Positions 1 through 6,535 of a DNA stretch of 8,588 nt are shown here, in pieces. The notes under the pieces were generated by a model. It made no database searches and was not told the origin of the DNA. It saw only the letters and a list, made by a program, of their open reading frames with translations. The stretch covers positions 1 to 8,588 of the forward strand of contig SVOX01000060.1 of assembly GCA_015066165.1 (NCBI GenBank), written 5' to 3'. The translations under genes and the position numbers were made by a program. This DNA comes from Oscillospiraceae bacterium. GTDB lineage: Bacteria; Bacillota; Clostridia; Oscillospirales; Acutalibacteraceae. Numbering within the stretch: position 1 is the first letter of the stretch; every line of letters starts with the position of its first letter.

Positions 1-235
1 GTACTGCCTTAACTTCGAGTTGGGGCATTACGTTTTCCATTGCAGCGTCGAACACTTCAAGTGGATCCTTCCCGGTTTTTTCGGTGATGATGTCGAATGC
101 GCCGTAAACAATCTTTTGAGCAACACCCTTCTTACCGTCAAGCATAACGTTGTTGATAAGACGTGTAACTACTTTTGAATTGTAAAGCGGATCTGGTAAT
201 ACATCACGTTTAGCAATAAAGCCTCTTCTTGGCAC
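1..235 (-). CDS. rpsG: 30S ribosomal protein S7, N-terminal half (runs off left edge)
   Basis: S7 is a primary 16S rRNA-binding protein that organises the head of the 30S subunit. The translated start reads MPRRGFIAKRDVLPDP, followed by YNSKVVTRLINNVMLDGKK and GAFDIITEKTGKDPLEVF, all textbook S7. Seventy-eight residues are visible, about half of the usual 156 or so; the rest lies beyond position 1. The start is a GTG at 235-233, because the family N-terminus begins exactly there and a strong Shine-Dalgarno (AAGGAGGG, 250-243) sits 7 nt upstream. It lies 133 bp downstream of rpsL on the same strand, the usual str operon order, so fusA is expected next outside the window. No promoter with a good -35 box was found in the gap, so co-transcription with rpsL is likely. 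Identity is close to certain. Confidence 0.97.
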   Translation of the reverse strand, partial: MPRRGFIAKRDVLPDPLYNSKVVTRLINNVMLDGKKGVAQKIVYGAFDIITEKTGKDPLEVFDAAMENVMPQLEVKAV

Positions 236-304
236 TTTGCTTCCCTCCTTCATAATGATGATATCATAGGTACTCGAGTTGACTTCCCCGTGGCACCAAG
301 CGTA

Positions 305-350
305 CGGCTTTACATTATTATATATAAGCCGCTGCTTGATTTAACAGCAG
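305..350 (-). promoter_or_regulatory. Two adjacent hairpins in the rpsL-rpsG intercistronic region
   Basis: The 133-bp gap between rpsL and rpsG contains two inverted repeats that abut. CTGCT (332-336) pairs with AGCAG (346-350) across a 9-nt loop. CGGCTT (305-310) pairs with AAGCCG (326-331) across a 15-nt AT-rich loop. Neither is followed by a T-run in the transcript, so they do not look like terminators. In E. coli the S12-S7 intercistronic region is the site where S7 represses its own translation; whether these hairpins do the same is inference. A TATAAT (322-317 on the minus strand) lies in the second loop but has no convincing -35 box. The stems are short and could be chance. Confidence 0.4.
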
Positions 351-368
351 AGATTAAGTCCACTAATT

Positions 369-791
369 TTATTTTGCACCTGCTTTTGGACGTTTTGCAC
401 CGTATTTTGAACGGCTTTGCATTCTGTTTGCAACACCCTGTGTATCAAGACTGCCACGTACGATATGGTAACGTACACCAGGTAAGTCCTTAACACGACC
501 GCCACGAATTAGAACAACGCTGTGTTCTTGCAAGTTGTGGCCGATACCGGGGATGTAAGCAGATACTTCAATACCGTTTGAAAGACGTACTCTGGCAATT
601 TTACGAAGAGCCGAGTTTGGCTTTTTAGGGGTAGAAGTTTTAACCGCTGTGCACACGCCGCGCTTTTGCGGTGAGTCGTTATCGGTGAGTTGGCGTTTCA
701 TTGAGTTGTAACCCTTCAAAAGAGCAGGGGCTTTCGCCTTCTTTTCGATAGTCGCACGACCGCTACGAACCAATTGGTTAAAGGTAGGCAC
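369..791 (-). CDS. rpsL: 30S ribosomal protein S12
   Basis: S12 sits at the decoding centre of the 30S subunit and controls tRNA selection accuracy. The 140-residue product starts MPTFNQLVRSGRATIEKK and has the conserved TPKKPNSALRK (54-64), YIPGIGHNLQEHSVVLIRGG (79-98) and RVKDLPGVRYHIVRG blocks. A segment around residues 26-40 (KGYNSMKRQL) is absent from the shorter E. coli protein and typical of Bacillota. The lysines at 56 and 101, matching the two classical streptomycin-resistance sites, are unaltered, so no S12-based resistance is visible at those positions. Asp102 matches the aspartate that RimO methylthiolates in E. coli. The start is GTG (791-789): the reading frame is open upstream to an ATG at 839, but the family N-terminus and an SD (AAAGGAGA, 808-801, 9 nt away) fix the GTG. 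It is the first gene of the local str operon, with its own promoter. Confidence 0.98.
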   Translation of the reverse strand: MPTFNQLVRSGRATIEKKAKAPALLKGYNSMKRQLTDNDSPQKRGVCTAVKTSTPKKPNSALRKIARVRLSNGIEVSAYIPGIGHNLQEHSVVLIRGGRVKDLPGVRYHIVRGSLDTQGVANRMQSRSKYGAKRPKAGAK

Positions 792-813
792 TACTGAATC
801 TCTCCTTTCTTGA

Positions 814-855
814 AAATTATGAATATTATGACAAAACATAATTTCGCATAATATT
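814..855 (-). promoter_or_regulatory. rpsL leader with interleaved inverted repeats (A-B-A'-B')
   Basis: The untranslated leader of rpsL (about 70 nt from the predicted start site near 861) holds two perfect inverted repeats that interlock. On the plus strand AAATTATG (814-821) pairs with CATAATTT (837-844), and AATATTATG (822-830) pairs with CATAATATT (847-855). An alternative nested fold is also possible: 825-830 with 837-842 inside 816-821 with 847-852. The structure ends 5 nt before the rpsL Shine-Dalgarno, so it could affect initiation as RNA, or act as four ATTATG half-sites for a DNA-binding protein. The repeats are directly visible; the function is unknown, and AT-rich sequence raises the chance of coincidence. 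Confidence 0.45.
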
Positions 856-867
856 TCACGCTAGAAC

Positions 868-896
868 ATTTTATCACAATAAGTCCATATTGTCAA
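868..896 (-). promoter_or_regulatory. Promoter of rpsL (consensus sigma-A type)
   Basis: Reading the minus strand, TTGACA (896-891) is followed after exactly 17 bp by TAAAAT (873-868). This is a near-perfect housekeeping promoter, with a predicted start site near 861 and a leader of about 70 nt. A TTGTGA directly upstream of the -10 box resembles one half of a Rex site, but the second half is missing. Confidence 0.85.
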
Positions 897-899
897 ACC

Positions 900-927
900 T
901 TTTTTTCAGTTTTTTTAAATATTTTTT
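900..927 (-). promoter_or_regulatory. Phased A-tracts upstream of rpsL promoter (UP-element-like)
   Basis: Three A-tracts on the minus strand (T-tracts on plus at 900-906, 910-916 and 922-927) are centred about 10-11 bp apart, beginning a few bases upstream of the rpsL -35 box. This is the position and helical phasing expected for an UP element contacted by the RNA polymerase alpha subunits, or for intrinsically bent DNA, and would suit a highly expressed ribosomal protein operon. The block fills the 33 bp between the rpsL and rex -35 boxes, so any bend would be shared by both promoters. Confidence 0.55.
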
Positions 928-929
928 AA

Positions 930-958
930 TTGACTTTATTCGACGTATGAAGTAGAAT
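930..958 (+). promoter_or_regulatory. Promoter of rex
   Basis: TTGACT (930-935), a 17-bp spacer and TAGAAT (953-958) form a good sigma-A-like promoter, with a start site expected near 965 and a leader of about 30 nt. It is back to back with the rpsL promoter. No complete palindrome of the TTGTGA-n-TCACAA Rex type overlaps it, so autoregulation of rex is not evident here. Confidence 0.75.
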
Positions 959-995
959 AGTAGTGATAAGATACATTTATATATAGGAGTACACA

Positions 996-1637
996 ATGGG
1001 TGGTATAATTACTAGTTCGGTAGTCAAAAGATTACCAAGATATTACAGATTTTTAGGTGAACTTAAAGAAGCGGGAATTGACCGCACTTCTTCACGTGAA
1101 CTTTCAAAAAGAATGGGGCTTACTGCCAGTCAAATAAGGCAAGACCTTAATTGCTTTGGCGGTTTTGGCCAACAAGGTTACGGATATAACGTTGACATTC
1201 TTCAGGAAGAAATTGGAAGTATTTTAGGTCTTGATAAACCAAAAAGCATTATTTTAATTGGTGTTGGTAATTTGGGACGTGCAGTTACAATGCATATGAA
1301 TTTTGAACCAAAAGGTTTCCATTTAGTAGGTCTTTTTGACGCCAAAGAATCAATAGTGGGTCAAATTGTTAAAAACCAACCTGTAAGAAGTATTGACACT
1401 TTAGATGAATTTTGCCGTGAAAATTTACCAACGGCTGCAATTCTTTGCATTCCTAAAGAAGCCGCTGAAAAGATAAGCAGTCAATTAATAAAACTTGGTG
1501 TTAAGAATTTTTGGAATTTTAGTCATTATGATATTAAAATTAATAATCCTGACGTCAAGGTTGAAAACGTTCATTTGGGGGACAGTTTAACACGTCTTTC
1601 CTTTAAAATGACAAACGATAAATTAGATAACATATAA
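996..1637 (+). CDS. rex: Redox-sensing transcriptional repressor Rex
   Basis: Rex is a dimeric repressor that senses the NADH/NAD+ ratio: it holds operators of fermentative and electron-transfer genes and lets go when NADH is high. The 213-residue length matches the family. Residues 1-80 form the winged helix, with RLPRYYRFL near the start and the recognition region LTASQIRQDLNCFG (42-55) followed by a glycine-rich wing (GQQGYGYNV). Residues 84-200 form the Rossmann domain with GVGNLGRA (89-96) as the dinucleotide loop and FD (114-115) at the end of the second strand. VENVHLGDSLTRLSF near the C-terminus is the typical domain-swapped helix. The ATG follows a GGAG at 6 nt spacing. It appears monocistronic, ending at a hairpin terminator. 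The regulated genes cannot be read from this window. Confidence 0.97.
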   Translation: MGGIITSSVVKRLPRYYRFLGELKEAGIDRTSSRELSKRMGLTASQIRQDLNCFGGFGQQGYGYNVDILQEEIGSILGLDKPKSIILIGVGNLGRAVTMHMNFEPKGFHLVGLFDAKESIVGQIVKNQPVRSIDTLDEFCRENLPTAAILCIPKEAAEKISSQLIKLGVKNFWNFSHYDIKINNPDVKVENVHLGDSLTRLSFKMTNDKLDNI

Positions 1638-1640
1638 ACT

Positions 1641-1670
1641 AAAATGGCAACCGCTTGGTTGCCATTTTTT
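1641..1670. terminator. Bidirectional terminator between rex and the hydrolase gene
   Basis: A perfect 12-bp stem, AAAATGGCAACC (1641-1652) with GGTTGCCATTTT (1657-1668), encloses a GCTT loop. On the plus strand it ends in a run of six T, a good intrinsic terminator for rex. On the minus strand it starts 5 nt after the hydrolase stop codon and ends in TTTTAGTTT, a weaker but usable tail. Confidence 0.9.
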
Positions 1671-1672
1671 AA

Positions 1673-2620
1673 TTATTTCATTGCATCTTTTATAAATCTT
1701 TCAACAGTTGACCAGTAAAGTACAGGATCAGTTGAAGAACTTGTACCGTGTCCCGCATTTTCAATTACCAATTTTTCCTTTTTGCAGTTTGCGGCGTTGT
1801 AGAGTTTGTCAAGCATTTCAAACGGCACAAACGTATCTGCGCTTCCGTGAATAAAAAGAGTGGGTATTTTGATTTTTGCTGCTTGTTTGGTGCAGTTTGC
1901 CGCACGTATATTCACGCCGGATTTTATTTGGGCAATTATACTTGCAACGTTTAAAAGCGGGAAAGACGGAAGATTAAATCTTGAATTCATTTGTGAAGAA
2001 AATTGTTCCATAGCCGAAGAATAACCGCAGTCTTCAACGGCAACAACCACCTGTTTTGGAAGGTCTTCACCAGCGGTGTTAATTACAGTGGAACCGCCCA
2101 TTGAAATTCCGTAAAGCCCGATTTTTGCATTATTATCAATTTTTAAAATTTCTTCAATCCACAAAAGGTTGTCAAGTCTTTCGGGCCAACCCATACCAAT
2201 ATATCTTCCTTCGCTAAGCCCGTGTGCTCTGGCATCGGGAAGAAGTATGCTGTAACCCATATCGTAAAAGTTCATTGCAAAAGATGCCATACCCGCAGCA
2301 GAGCCCTTGTAACCGTGAAAAATCATCATATAGTTGCCATTGCTGTATGAAGTTTCATTTTTTAAAAGGTAGGCGTGAAGTTTTAGCCCGTCATGACTTT
2401 TTATGTAAATATCTTGCGAAATTTCCCCAAGCCAAACCTTTTCGGTAGAGCCGGTCAAAAGGTCTTCGGGATTTGTTGTGTTTGAGGCAATCCCAATACC
2501 GCCGTTAAATTTTGTATCTAATGCGTAGTTTGCAAGGTAGTTTGAGGGTATGATAAGCGCTATACATAGCAATATTACAATTGGTGTGAAAATTATAATA
2601 AGTTTTTTTGATTTTTTCAT
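1673..2620 (-). CDS. Membrane-anchored alpha/beta hydrolase (serine hydrolase fold)
   Basis: A 315-residue alpha/beta hydrolase probably tethered outside the cell. Residues 1-6 are basic (MKKSKK) and 7-25 form one hydrophobic helix; C19 follows LL, so there is no lipobox and it reads as a signal anchor rather than a lipoprotein signal. The catalytic domain starts near residue 65. Visible landmarks are the oxyanion-side HGYKG (102-106), DARAHGLSEG (129-138), the nucleophile elbow GISMGG (Ser173), HGSADTFVP carrying the acid (Asp262), and NAGHGTS carrying His291. These fit the broad family annotated as alpha/beta hydrolase, BAAT/S33-like or COG1073. The substrate cannot be told from sequence; an ester or peptide is possible. 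The ATG has SD AAGAGGTG at 5 nt. It has its own consensus promoter and a shared terminator, so it is transcribed alone. Confidence 0.88.
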   Translation of the reverse strand: MKKSKKLIIIFTPIVILLCIALIIPSNYLANYALDTKFNGGIGIASNTTNPEDLLTGSTEKVWLGEISQDIYIKSHDGLKLHAYLLKNETSYSNGNYMMIFHGYKGSAAGMASFAMNFYDMGYSILLPDARAHGLSEGRYIGMGWPERLDNLLWIEEILKIDNNAKIGLYGISMGGSTVINTAGEDLPKQVVVAVEDCGYSSAMEQFSSQMNSRFNLPSFPLLNVASIIAQIKSGVNIRAANCTKQAAKIKIPTLFIHGSADTFVPFEMLDKLYNAANCKKEKLVIENAGHGTSSSTDPVLYWSTVERFIKDAMK

Positions 2621-2639
2621 TATAACACCTCTTGTAAAA

Positions 2640-2668
2640 ATTATAATCTAAAAGACAAGCGTTGTCAA
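2640..2668 (-). promoter_or_regulatory. Perfect-consensus promoter of the hydrolase gene
   Basis: On the minus strand TTGACA (2668-2663), a 17-bp spacer and TATAAT (2645-2640) match the housekeeping consensus at all twelve positions. The start site should fall near 2633, giving a leader of only about 13 nt that begins essentially at the Shine-Dalgarno (2633-2626). Confidence 0.88.
2654..2666. promoter_or_regulatory. Short dyad overlapping the hydrolase -35 box (possible operator)
   Basis: GACAA-gcg-TTGTC is a perfect 5-bp inverted repeat with a 3-bp centre; its right arm lies inside the -35 hexamer and the rest in the spacer. A repressor bound here would block a promoter that otherwise looks unregulated and very strong. 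The arms are short, so this is only a candidate. Confidence 0.3.
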
Positions 2669-2724
2669 TTTCTTGAATACTTTCCTATAATTCGTAAAAT
2701 GTTTCTTTTTTGGTGAAATGGGTA

Positions 2725-2733
2725 TGTTATAAT
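2725..2733 (+). promoter_or_regulatory. Extended -10 promoter of the DUF4838 gene
   Basis: TGTTATAAT is an extended -10 element with a perfect TATAAT (2728-2733). The -35 region at 17-bp spacing reads CTTTTT and is poor, which is common with extended -10 promoters and may mean an activator is needed. The start site would be near 2740, about 24 nt before the ATG. Confidence 0.6.
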
Positions 2734-2763
2734 TATTAAAAGAATATATAAAGGAGTTTTTAT

Positions 2764-4620
2764 ATGAAATATGACGTTTTAGGTTTTGCAAAATCAGAAC
2801 TCGAAAAATATCTTAAGATATTGAACGTTACTGCCGATATTAAATTAGGTATTGGGGAATTTTCGGTGGAACAACCATATTTTGACGATGCGTACAGTAT
2901 ATTTGTTAAAGATAAAAAAGGCGAAATAAAAGGTTCTAATGAACGCAGTGTTCTTATGGGTGTTTACCGCTTGCTCAAAGAGTGGGGAATAGATTGGGTT
3001 CGTCCGGGTCCCAACGGTACAAGTTATCCCGAAAAATGCAACCCGAAAGATTTGGAAATAAACGAAAAAGCCGATATTCGTCTTCGCACAATGTGTACCG
3101 AAGGGGCTTTGAAAATTGAAAACGTCACCGATATGATAGAGTGGCTTCCAAAGGTTGGTTTTAACGCATACTACATACAAGATAGTTTGTGTTATATGTT
3201 CTTTAGAATTTGGCATACTCACGTTAGAAGTACTGTTAAAGAAGCGGAACCTTTTGATGTGAATATTGTTGAAGAATATTTTGATATAATGGTTCGTGAA
3301 GTGAAAAAGCGCGGTCTTTTGCTTGAGCGAAAAGGGCATGGTTGGAATATGTGGCCGTTTGGTATTGCTGATTCAAGTTATGCTAACGGTCAAAAAGACC
3401 CCGAATTACCCGAGGGTTATATTGACCTTTGCGCTATGGTAGAAGGTGAACGCAAACTTTACCGTGGAAATCCGGGCGATACTCAACTTTGCTATTCTAA
3501 CCCCATTGTCCGTAAAACTATGGCAGATGCGGCTATTAAGTATGCCCAAGATAACCCCGAAGTTGATATTCTTCATTTTTGGCTTAGTGACTGGTATAAC
3601 AATACTTGTGAGTGTGAGGCGTGTGCCGAAGGCAGATATTCCGACCATTACATAAGAATTGTAAACGATATAACCGACGGTATTGTAGAGCGAGGACTTA
3701 ATACTAAGTTGGTATTTTGTATCGGCTTTAACGTTAGCCACCCGCCCGTACTTACCGAAGTTAAAAATCAAGACCGCACAATTTTAATGTGGGCACCTAT
3801 TTGCCGTACGTTTTCTGAAAGTTTTCCAAATGATTTTAGGGACAAAGAAATTTGTGAATACAAGATAAACACCTTTACAAAACCTTTGTCGGTTGATGAA
3901 AATTTAACTCATCTTTACGCTTGGGAACAGGTTTACAAAGGTGACGCACTCGATTATGACTACCATCTTATGTGGGACCATATGTTAGATGCGAGTAATG
4001 TAGGTATTTCGAGAATTATACACAAGGATATGCAAAATCTCGGCAATCTTGGTATGAACGGATTTATTACCTGCCAATTGCAACGTAATGCTTGTCCGAC
4101 ACCGCTTGGTATGACTGTAATGGCAAAAACACTTTGGGACAAGACAACCGATTTTGAAACAGTTCGTAAAGAAGTTTACACCGCAACTTACGGCAAAGAA
4201 GCAGTTGAAGAACTTATAGAGTATTTTAATATTCTTGAAAAGGGCTTTGATATTGGCTCTATCCGCAGTCAAAAGCCGGTTGACCGTGAAGCGTTTAAAA
4301 AAGATGTTTTGACGGCTATCGATGTAATGGAGAATTTCTCGGCTGTAATTGAAAAATATAGCAACCAAAAAGATGCTTGTAAAAAGTATTCTTGGGAAAT
4401 ACTTGAAATGCACCGTCAAATTTATTTACTTTTAGCCAAAGCAATTTATACAAAACTTTGCGGTGACAATGAAGCGGGCGATAAAATACGAGACGAGGCA
4501 ATTCATCTTTCTGACCTTTATGAAGATAAACTTCAACCTGTATTTGACTGTCATTTCTTTAACCGAATGACAAAAGAGAGAATTGAACTCGACGGACTTG
4601 GCGAATTTGTTGGTCAATAA
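2764..4620 (+). CDS. DUF4838-type, glycoside hydrolase-like protein
   Basis: A 618-residue protein with the architecture of DUF4838 proteins. Residues 1-100 resemble the small alpha/beta domain found before the catalytic barrel in GH20 and GH67 enzymes; the key stretch is SNERSVLMGVYRLLKEWGID (58-77), followed by WVRPGPNG. Residues 105-440 look like a TIM barrel with LPKVGFNAYYIQ, ERKGHGWNMWPFG and the family hallmark HFWLSDW (271-277), then a Cys cluster C282-x-C284-x2-C287, then FNVSHPP. The rest is mostly helical. The family is usually annotated as a putative carbohydrate-active enzyme; I know of no firm substrate. There is no signal peptide (MKYDVLGFAKSELEKYL), so it should be cytoplasmic and act on imported sugars or glycosides. 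SD AAGGAG is 7 nt from the ATG. It is alone in its transcription unit, with no transporter beside it. Confidence 0.8.
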   Translation: MKYDVLGFAKSELEKYLKILNVTADIKLGIGEFSVEQPYFDDAYSIFVKDKKGEIKGSNERSVLMGVYRLLKEWGIDWVRPGPNGTSYPEKCNPKDLEINEKADIRLRTMCTEGALKIENVTDMIEWLPKVGFNAYYIQDSLCYMFFRIWHTHVRSTVKEAEPFDVNIVEEYFDIMVREVKKRGLLLERKGHGWNMWPFGIADSSYANGQKDPELPEGYIDLCAMVEGERKLYRGNPGDTQLCYSNPIVRKTMADAAIKYAQDNPEVDILHFWLSDWYNNTCECEACAEGRYSDHYIRIVNDITDGIVERGLNTKLVFCIGFNVSHPPVLTEVKNQDRTILMWAPICRTFSESFPNDFRDKEICEYKINTFTKPLSVDENLTHLYAWEQVYKGDALDYDYHLMWDHMLDASNVGISRIIHKDMQNLGNLGMNGFITCQLQRNACPTPLGMTVMAKTLWDKTTDFETVRKEVYTATYGKEAVEELIEYFNILEKGFDIGSIRSQKPVDREAFKKDVLTAIDVMENFSAVIEKYSNQKDACKKYSWEILEMHRQIYLLLAKAIYTKLCGDNEAGDKIRDEAIHLSDLYEDKLQPVFDCHFFNRMTKERIELDGLGEFVGQ

Positions 4621-4628
4621 ATAGTTTT

Positions 4629-4667
4629 AAAAGAAAAAGTAGAGCAATTTGCTCTACTTTTTCTTTT
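4629..4667. terminator. Bidirectional terminator overlapping the ygiQ stop codon
   Basis: An 18-bp perfect stem (4629-4646 with 4650-4667) closes on a 3-nt ATT loop. Its core is GTAGAGCA/TGCTCTAC, flanked by A-rich and T-rich arms, so each strand ends its hairpin in a T-rich run. It serves the DUF4838 gene on plus and ygiQ on minus. The ygiQ stop codon (TAG, 4656-4654) and its last lysine codons lie inside the stem. Confidence 0.92.
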
Positions 4668-6519
4668 TGTGTATATTACGTATTGTTTTCTTTGGCTTTT
4701 GATAGCTTTTCTTTTGGTCATGCGGTGGAGCCGCAAGACAGTTTTTACCCGTACCTATAAGGTCAAAGCGTTTGGCTTTCTTTAGCGCCGAAAGCACAAG
4801 TTCGCGGTTTTCGGGTTTAAAGTACTGCAAAAGGGCACGTTGTTCTGCTTTTTCTTTTGGCGTTTTTGGAACGTAAACCTTACTCATAGTATTGGGGTCA
4901 AGTTCGGTATAAAACATACAGGTTGAAACAGTGCCCGGTGTAGGATAAAAATCTTGCACTTGTTCGGGATGCAGGTTATTACGTTTTAAGAAAAGCGAAA
5001 GTTCAATAGCATCGCTTATGGTGCTTCCGGGGTGGGAAGACATTAAATAAGGCACCAAATACTGCTTTTTGCCAATAGATTTTGTTAGTTCGTAAAACCT
5101 TTTTTCAAATTTGTTGTAAACTTGAATTTGCGGTTTGCCCATATACTTTAAAACATTGTTAGAGCAATGCTCGGGCGCAACCTTTAACTGACCGCTTGTA
5201 TGGTGGGTGACAAGTTCTTTAAAGAATGATTCATCACTGTCGGCTATAAGATAGTCAAATCTAATACCTGAACGTATAAACACCTTTTTAACTTTTGGAA
5301 GTTTGCGAAGCTGTCGCAAAAGTTCCAAATAGTCGCTGTGGTCAACCCTCACCGCAGGGCACATTGTGGGCGCTAAACATTTTTTATCGGCACAAAGACC
5401 GTGTTCTAACTGCTTTTCGCAAGAGGGAAAACGGAAGTTTGCGGTAGGTCCGCCTATATCGTGAATATAGCCCTTAAAATCGGGCATTTGGGTTATTTTT
5501 TTGGCTTCTTCAATAACTGATTCGTGGCTTCTGGCAGTAATTTGTCTGCCTTGGTGGTAAGCGAGTGAACAAAAGTTACAAGCGCCAAAACAACCACGGT
5601 TGTGAATAACCGAAAACTTAACTTCGGCAATACCGGGAACACCGCCCATATTTTCGTAAGACGGGTGATAGTCACGCATAAAGGGGAGTGAATATACTTT
5701 GTCCATCTCCTCTTCGGTAAGGGGTGGCATTGGCGGGTTTTGCACTAAAATTTTATTGTCGTGTTTTTGAATTACGGTTTTACCTCTTACGGCGTCGGCT
5801 TCGGTGTGTTGGATTTTAGTCGATATCGCATATTGTTTTTTGCCTTGTTCGGTAGGGGCTTTTACCATTTCGTAAGAAGGGCATTCTTGCGCTTTGGTAA
5901 TAGGAGTATAATTTTTAGTTTCTACACAGTAACAGGTGCCCAAAACATTTGTTAAATCTTTAATATTTTCACCGTCATTTAAGCGGTTTGCAATTTCAAC
6001 AATATGTTTTTCGCCCATACCGTACATCAAAAGGTCGGCAGTAGAGTCAATAAGTATTGACGGGCGTACGGCATCGTCCCAATAATCATAATGTGCAAAA
6101 CGGCGAAGGGACGCTTCAATACCGCCTATCGCAATAGGCACGTCGCCGTATATTTCACGAAGTTTTTTACAGTAAACAATAGTTGCCCTGTCGGGTCTTG
6201 CCCCCGCTTTACCGCCTGGGGTGTAAGCATCGTCACTTCTTCGCTTTTTGGCGGCGGTGTAGTGCGCAACCATTGAGTCAATATTACCGCCGTTTACTAA
6301 AAACGCCAAACGGGGAATTCCAAAACGTGTGTAATCTTGGTCACTTCTCGGTTGTGGGATAATGCAAACTTTATACCCTTCGCTTTCAAGCACACGGGAT
6401 ATTATTGCAGTACCAAAAGACGGGTGGTCAACATAAGCGTCACCCGTTATTATTATAAAATCCGGCTGTTGCCAGCCAAGTGCCGACATTTCTTTTTTTG
6501 TAATTGGTAAAAAGGGCAT
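4654..6519 (-). CDS. ygiQ: YgiQ family radical SAM protein
   Basis: A 621-residue member of the YgiQ/UPF0313 radical SAM family, widespread but without an agreed reaction. The N-terminal part (about 15-290) is cobalamin-domain-like, with GDAYVDHPSFG (26-36) and GGIEASLRRFAHYDYWDD (132-149). The radical SAM core has the cluster motif C310-x3-C314-x2-C317 (GCFGACNFC). A second cysteine set at 367, 376, 381 and 387 matches, from memory, a conserved pattern in E. coli YgiQ. RSGIRFDYL (416-424), KVAPEHCS (446-453) and VQDFYPTPGT (521-530) are further family blocks; the last 25 residues are very basic. The frame is open to an ATG at 6558, but that codon lies upstream of the predicted transcription start. 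The ATG at 6519 has SD AAGGTGA at 4 nt and gives the family N-terminus MPFLPITKKEM. The gene is monocistronic. Confidence 0.95.
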   Translation of the reverse strand: MPFLPITKKEMSALGWQQPDFIIITGDAYVDHPSFGTAIISRVLESEGYKVCIIPQPRSDQDYTRFGIPRLAFLVNGGNIDSMVAHYTAAKKRRSDDAYTPGGKAGARPDRATIVYCKKLREIYGDVPIAIGGIEASLRRFAHYDYWDDAVRPSILIDSTADLLMYGMGEKHIVEIANRLNDGENIKDLTNVLGTCYCVETKNYTPITKAQECPSYEMVKAPTEQGKKQYAISTKIQHTEADAVRGKTVIQKHDNKILVQNPPMPPLTEEEMDKVYSLPFMRDYHPSYENMGGVPGIAEVKFSVIHNRGCFGACNFCSLAYHQGRQITARSHESVIEEAKKITQMPDFKGYIHDIGGPTANFRFPSCEKQLEHGLCADKKCLAPTMCPAVRVDHSDYLELLRQLRKLPKVKKVFIRSGIRFDYLIADSDESFFKELVTHHTSGQLKVAPEHCSNNVLKYMGKPQIQVYNKFEKRFYELTKSIGKKQYLVPYLMSSHPGSTISDAIELSLFLKRNNLHPEQVQDFYPTPGTVSTCMFYTELDPNTMSKVYVPKTPKEKAEQRALLQYFKPENRELVLSALKKAKRFDLIGTGKNCLAAPPHDQKKSYQKPKKTIRNIHKKKK

Positions 6520-6535
6520 AAAATCACCTTGAAAA

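Noticed and set aside
290..493. Plus-strand 67-codon frame across the rpsL stop region
   Set aside because: It overlaps conserved S12 codons on the other strand and lacks a Shine-Dalgarno.
369..839. Longer rpsL reading frame starting at the ATG at 839
   Set aside because: The extra 16 residues do not match S12, overlap the leader repeats, and the GTG at 791 has a strong Shine-Dalgarno and the family N-terminus.
862..879. A Rex operator in the rpsL/rex control region
   Set aside because: Only the TTGTGA half is present; the opposite half-site reads TAGAAC on the plus strand and matches poorly, so no full palindrome exists.
2560..2575. Lipoprotein lipobox around C19 of the hydrolase
   Set aside because: The residues before the cysteine are L-L, not the small G/A/S needed at -1, so a signal anchor is the better reading.
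2669..2727. Catabolite (cre-type) operator upstream of the DUF4838 gene
   Set aside because: No stretch matches the WTGNAANCGNWNNCW pattern well enough, in particular the central CG context is missing.
2845..4617. Several minus-strand open frames of 60-164 codons inside the DUF4838 gene
   Set aside because: They are antisense shadows of a well-supported gene, have no recognisable motifs and no convincing ribosome binding sites.
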